64,000 nucleotides of DNA from Pseudomonas graminis (GTDB taxonomy: Bacteria; Pseudomonadota; Gammaproteobacteria; Pseudomonadales; Pseudomonadaceae). The stretch spans positions 1 through 64,000 of the forward strand of contig NZ_MTSB01000009.1 in assembly GCF_002093745.1 (NCBI RefSeq), in the 5' to 3' direction. Shown piece after piece: positions 61,348-64,000 of this stretch; positions within the stretch are counted from its first letter, which is position 1, and each line of letters begins with the position of its first letter. The translations under genes and the position numbers were made by a program. The notes under the pieces were generated by a model. That model was not told the DNA's origin and searched no databases. It saw nothing but the letters and a program-made list of their open reading frames with translations.

Positions 61348-62496
61348 TCAGGTTCGGGTTGCCGCACCGGTAGCCGTGTCGGCATCGGCGCTCAACTCAC
61401 GCACAGCGATGTAGCGTTCACTACGACGTGTACGGTCCATGACCTGACCGACCAACTGGCCGCATGCAGCATCGATGTCTTCGCCACGCGTGGTACGCAC
61501 AGTGACGTTATAACCGGCCTGATGCAACAGGTCCTGAAAACGACGGATTGCGTTATTGCTGGGGCGTTCGTAACCGGAGTGCGGAAACGGGTTGAACGGG
61601 ATCAGGTTGATCTTGCACGGCGTGTCCTTGAGCAGCTCGATCATCTCGACCGCATGCTCGACCTTGTCGTTGATGTCCTTGAGCATGGTGTATTCGATGG
61701 TGAGTACACGCTTTTCGCCCAGACTGGACATGTAACGACGGCAGGACTCAAGGAGCATCTGCAACGGGTATTTCTTGTTGATCGGCACCAGCTGGTTGCG
61801 CAGCGCATCGTTCGGAGCGTGCAGCGACAAAGCCAGGGAAACGTCGATGTGCTTTGAAAGCTCGTCGATCATCGGTACCACGCCGGAGGTGGACAGCGTC
61901 ACCCGGCGCTTGGAAATGCCATACCCCAGGTCATCCATCATCAGATGCATGGCGGCGATGACATTGTCGAAGTTCAGCAGCGGCTCACCCATGCCCATCA
62001 TCACCACGTTGGTGATGGCACGGTCGACGGTCGCCGGGACGCTGCCAAAGGATTTGTTGGCAATCCACACCTGACCGATGACTTCGGCGGCGGTGAGGTT
62101 GCTGTTGAAGCCTTGCTTGCCGGTGGAGCAGAAACTGCAATCCAAGGCACAGCCCGCCTGGGACGAAACACACAAGGTGCCGCGCTTGCCCTGCGGAATG
62201 TAGACGGTCTCGACGCAGCTGCCGGACTCTACGCGCACCACCCATTTACGGGTGCCGTCGCTGGAGATGTCCTCGCTGACGACTTCCGGACCGCGAACTT
62301 CAGCGCAGGCCTTGAGCTTTTCGCGCAGGGCCTTGCTGACGTTCGTCATTGCGTCGAAATCATCGACGCCGAAGTGGTGAATCCACTTCATGACCTGACC
62401 GGCACGGAAGCGCTTCTCCCCGATAGAGTCGAAGAATTTCTCCATTTCCTGTTGAGTCAGCCCCAGCAGGTTGGTTTTACCAGTCGATGCAATCAT
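61348..62496 (-). CDS. rlmN: 23S rRNA (A2503)/tRNA (A37) methyltransferase RlmN
   Basis: A 382-residue radical SAM enzyme. The start at 62496 (MIASTGKTN) has GGGTGA upstream. The radical SAM motif CALDCSFC is present; the second catalytic Cys lies near the C terminus ([12 protein letters not shown]). It methylates C2 of A2503 in 23S rRNA and A37 in some tRNAs. It is 25 bases before pilW. Confidence 0.96.
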   Translation of the reverse strand: MIASTGKTNLLGLTQQEMEKFFDSIGEKRFRAGQVMKWIHHFGVDDFDAMTNVSKALREKLKACAEVRGPEVVSEDISSDGTRKWVVRVESGSCVETVYIPQGKRGTLCVSSQAGCALDCSFCSTGKQGFNSNLTAAEVIGQVWIANKSFGSVPATVDRAITNVVMMGMGEPLLNFDNVIAAMHLMMDDLGYGISKRRVTLSTSGVVPMIDELSKHIDVSLALSLHAPNDALRNQLVPINKKYPLQMLLESCRRYMSSLGEKRVLTIEYTMLKDINDKVEHAVEMIELLKDTPCKINLIPFNPFPHSGYERPSNNAIRRFQDLLHQAGYNVTVRTTRGEDIDAACGQLVGQVMDRTRRSERYIAVRELSADADTATGAATRT

Positions 62497-62528
62497 GAAT
62501 TCACCCTTCACTCGTCAGTCAAAATGAC

Positions 62529-62954
62529 TTAGCGAGCGGTTACTTCGGTAGCGGCGAAGAAGTACGAGATTTCGCGAGCAGCAGCTGCTTCGGAATCGGA
62601 ACCGTGAACAGCGTTGGCGTCGATGGAATCAGCGAAGTCGGCGCGGATGGTACCGGCAGCCGCTTCTTTAGGGTTGGTAGCGCCCATCAGCTCGCGGTTC
62701 AGAGCGATAGCGTTTTCGCCTTCCAGAACCTGAACGACAACCGGGCCGGAGATCATGAAGGCAACCAGGTCGCCGAAGAAACCACGAGCGCTGTGCTCAG
62801 CGTAGAAACCTTCAGCTTCGGCCTTGGACAGCTGCTTCAGCTTGGAAGCGACAACGCGCAGACCGGCTTTTTCGAAACGAGTGGTGATCTCGCCGATTAC
62901 GTTCTTGGCAACGGCGTCAGGCTTGATGATGGAGAAAGTACGTTGAACAGCCAT
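62529..62954 (-). CDS. ndk: nucleoside diphosphate kinase
   Basis: A 141-residue kinase balancing NTP pools. The N terminus [14 protein letters not shown] is standard, and the active-site His sits in NAVHGSDS (about residue 117). It heads the stretch leading to rlmN, 32 bases away. Confidence 0.97.
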   Translation of the reverse strand: MAVQRTFSIIKPDAVAKNVIGEITTRFEKAGLRVVASKLKQLSKAEAEGFYAEHSARGFFGDLVAFMISGPVVVQVLEGENAIALNRELMGATNPKEAAAGTIRADFADSIDANAVHGSDSEAAAAREISYFFAATEVTAR

Positions 62955-62984
62955 GGTGAAACTCCAGAAACAGTGATTGAAGCG

Positions 62985-63015
62985 AAAAATTAAACCCGCG
63001 AATTATACGCGGGTT
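62985..63015 (-). terminator. iscX/isc operon terminator
   Basis: Stem aacccgcg/cgcgggtt with loop aattata; on the minus strand it is followed by TAATTTTT. It lies between iscX and ndk. Confidence 0.82.
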
Positions 63016-63050
63016 CTGGTGTATTGCCTAACGGCGTACGTTACTGAACG

Positions 63051-63251
63051 TCAATCTGCCTCTTCGATCCACAACCCCTGGATCGCTTCAAGGACCTTTT
63101 CACCGCCTCGCTCCGGGACATCATCGAAGTCGGGCAAGGCCATGACCAGATTGCGCAGCTTGACGAAATTGACTGAAAGCGGACTGACATTCGGGTGGCT
63201 TTCGGCCAGCTGAATGGCGATTTCCTGTACATCAACCCATTTGAGACTCAT
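63051..63251 (-). CDS. iscX: Fe-S cluster assembly protein IscX
   Basis: A 66-residue acidic protein (SLKWVDVQEIAIQLAE ... DFDDVPERGGEKVLEAIQGLW). AAGGA lies 6 bases before the chosen ATG at 63251. IscX modulates IscS. It ends the hscA-fdx-iscX string, 14 bases after fdx. Confidence 0.95.
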   Translation of the reverse strand: MSLKWVDVQEIAIQLAESHPNVSPLSVNFVKLRNLVMALPDFDDVPERGGEKVLEAIQGLWIEEAD

Positions 63252-63265
63252 GAGCATTCCTTGAA

Positions 63266-63607
63266 TCAGTGCGGCGCTTCAGCAGCGTGATTGAGCGAGT
63301 ACTTGGGAATTTCGACGGTAATGTCTTGCGTACCGACAATCGCCTGACAGGATAGACGCGATTGCGCCTCAAGGCCCCAGGCTTTATCCAGCATGTCTTC
63401 TTCCAGCTCGTCGGCCTCGTTCAGCGAGCCGAAACCTTCACGAATGACGCAATGGCACGTGGTGCAGGCACACACGCCGCCACAGGCGCTTTCGATCTCG
63501 ATGTGGTGTTCGTGGGCAATGTCGAGAATAGACGTGCCAGGCTCCACTTCTACTCTTAGCCCGTCCGGGCAATGCTCGGCGTGGGGCAGAAAAATCACCT
63601 GCGGCAT
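63266..63607 (-). CDS. fdx: [2Fe-2S] ferredoxin of the ISC system
   Basis: A 113-residue ISC-type ferredoxin. Cys ligands are in ACGGVCACTTCHC and the distant RLSCQAIVG. It supplies electrons for Fe-S cluster building on IscU. It starts 3 bases after the hscA stop. Confidence 0.96.
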   Translation of the reverse strand: MPQVIFLPHAEHCPDGLRVEVEPGTSILDIAHEHHIEIESACGGVCACTTCHCVIREGFGSLNEADELEEDMLDKAWGLEAQSRLSCQAIVGTQDITVEIPKYSLNHAAEAPH

Positions 63608-63610
63608 CAG

Positions 63611-64000
63611 TTATTCCTCAATCTCATTCAAGTTGCGCCCGGCCAGTGCGGCTTTTACCGTCGAATCAAGGCGGCGGGCAGCAAATGCGTCGGTCACCTG
63701 CGACAGACGCTTGGTCTGCTGCTCGATGGCGTAACCATCGGTGCCTTGCATCAATTCACGTAATTCGTCCATCTGCAGATTGATGACCATGCGTTCTTCC
63801 TCATCGAGGAGGCGCTCGCCATCGGCATCCAGCGCGCCCTGAACGGCTTCGATAAGCCGCTCGGCATCGACCTGATGCTCGCGCAGTACGCGAGCGACCT
63901 TGTCGTCACCGGCGTATTCGAAGGAATCCTTGAGCATGCGGGTGATTTCGCCATCAGTCAGCCCGTAAGAGGGCTTGACCTGAATGCTGGACTCGATGCC
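63611..64000 (-). CDS. hscA: Fe-S protein assembly chaperone HscA, C-terminal part
   Basis: The last 129 codons of an Hsp70-type chaperone; the gene continues beyond the right edge. The readable part begins [20 protein letters not shown] and covers the end of the substrate-binding domain and helical lid ([25 protein letters not shown]). HscA with HscB helps transfer clusters from IscU. Confidence 0.93.
   Translation of the reverse strand, partial: GIESSIQVKPSYGLTDGEITRMLKDSFEYAGDDKVARVLREHQVDAERLIEAVQGALDADGERLLDEEERMVINLQMDELRELMQGTDGYAIEQQTKRLSQVTDAFAARRLDSTVKAALAGRNLNEIEE

Overview
The window is a chromosomal segment of a Pseudomonas, most likely of the P. syringae group. Gene order in the two conserved arms follows the Pseudomonas core arrangement: purL, mltF, multicopper oxidase/tadA on the left; guaA, guaB, xseA, leuA, der, bamB, yfgM, hisS, ispG, rodZ, pilW, rlmN, ndk, iscX, fdx, hscA on the right. 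The intergenic REP-like hairpins and the repeats carrying ggacgcagagcgtcc also fit that group. No integrase, transposase, rRNA, tRNA or CRISPR array was seen.

Layout. 1-10.9 kb is a core arm: REP-like repeats, a DUF1289 protein, gamma carbonic anhydrase, two NUDIX hydrolases, an L,D-transpeptidase-fold protein, a YqfO-like protein, purL, mltF, tadA and a Tat-exported multicopper oxidase. 10.9-17.5 kb is accessory: a large TPR-like protein, a superfamily 1 helicase with a C-terminal DUF2726-like nuclease domain, and a PD-(D/E)XK-like nuclease candidate in AT-rich DNA. 17.6-41.15 kb is an apparently intact extracellular contractile injection system (eCIS; Afp/PVC/MAC type), all on the minus strand with mostly tiny gaps or overlaps. 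41.5-64 kb is the second core arm.

In transcription order the eCIS operon encodes: a DUF4255/Pvc16 tube terminator, an unknown 269-aa protein, one sheath, two tube proteins, a 56-aa DUF5908 protein (36922-37092), a LysM baseplate protein, a VgrG-like spike, a PAAR tip, a gp25-like protein, two large baseplate proteins, a CIS tape-measure protein, three proteins I do not recognise (568, 279 and 280 aa), an Afp15-like AAA+ ATPase, and a DUF4157 protein whose AT-rich C-terminal half looks like an exchangeable effector domain. There is no TssJLM/ClpV (so not a T6SS) and no capsid, terminase, lysis or integrase gene (so not a prophage). No obvious tail fibre is present, so the three unknown proteins are the best candidates for a new receptor-binding, structural or cargo function.

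The accessory block lies between the multicopper oxidase and guaA. From general knowledge of P. aeruginosa gene order these are direct neighbours there, so about 30 kb appears to have been inserted at this site. In the right arm, GTP synthesis (guaBA), leucine synthesis (leuA with a possible Leu-codon leader ORF), a transaminase/omega-amidase pair, the der-to-rlmN series and the hscA-fdx-iscX end of the isc operon are ordinary housekeeping genes.
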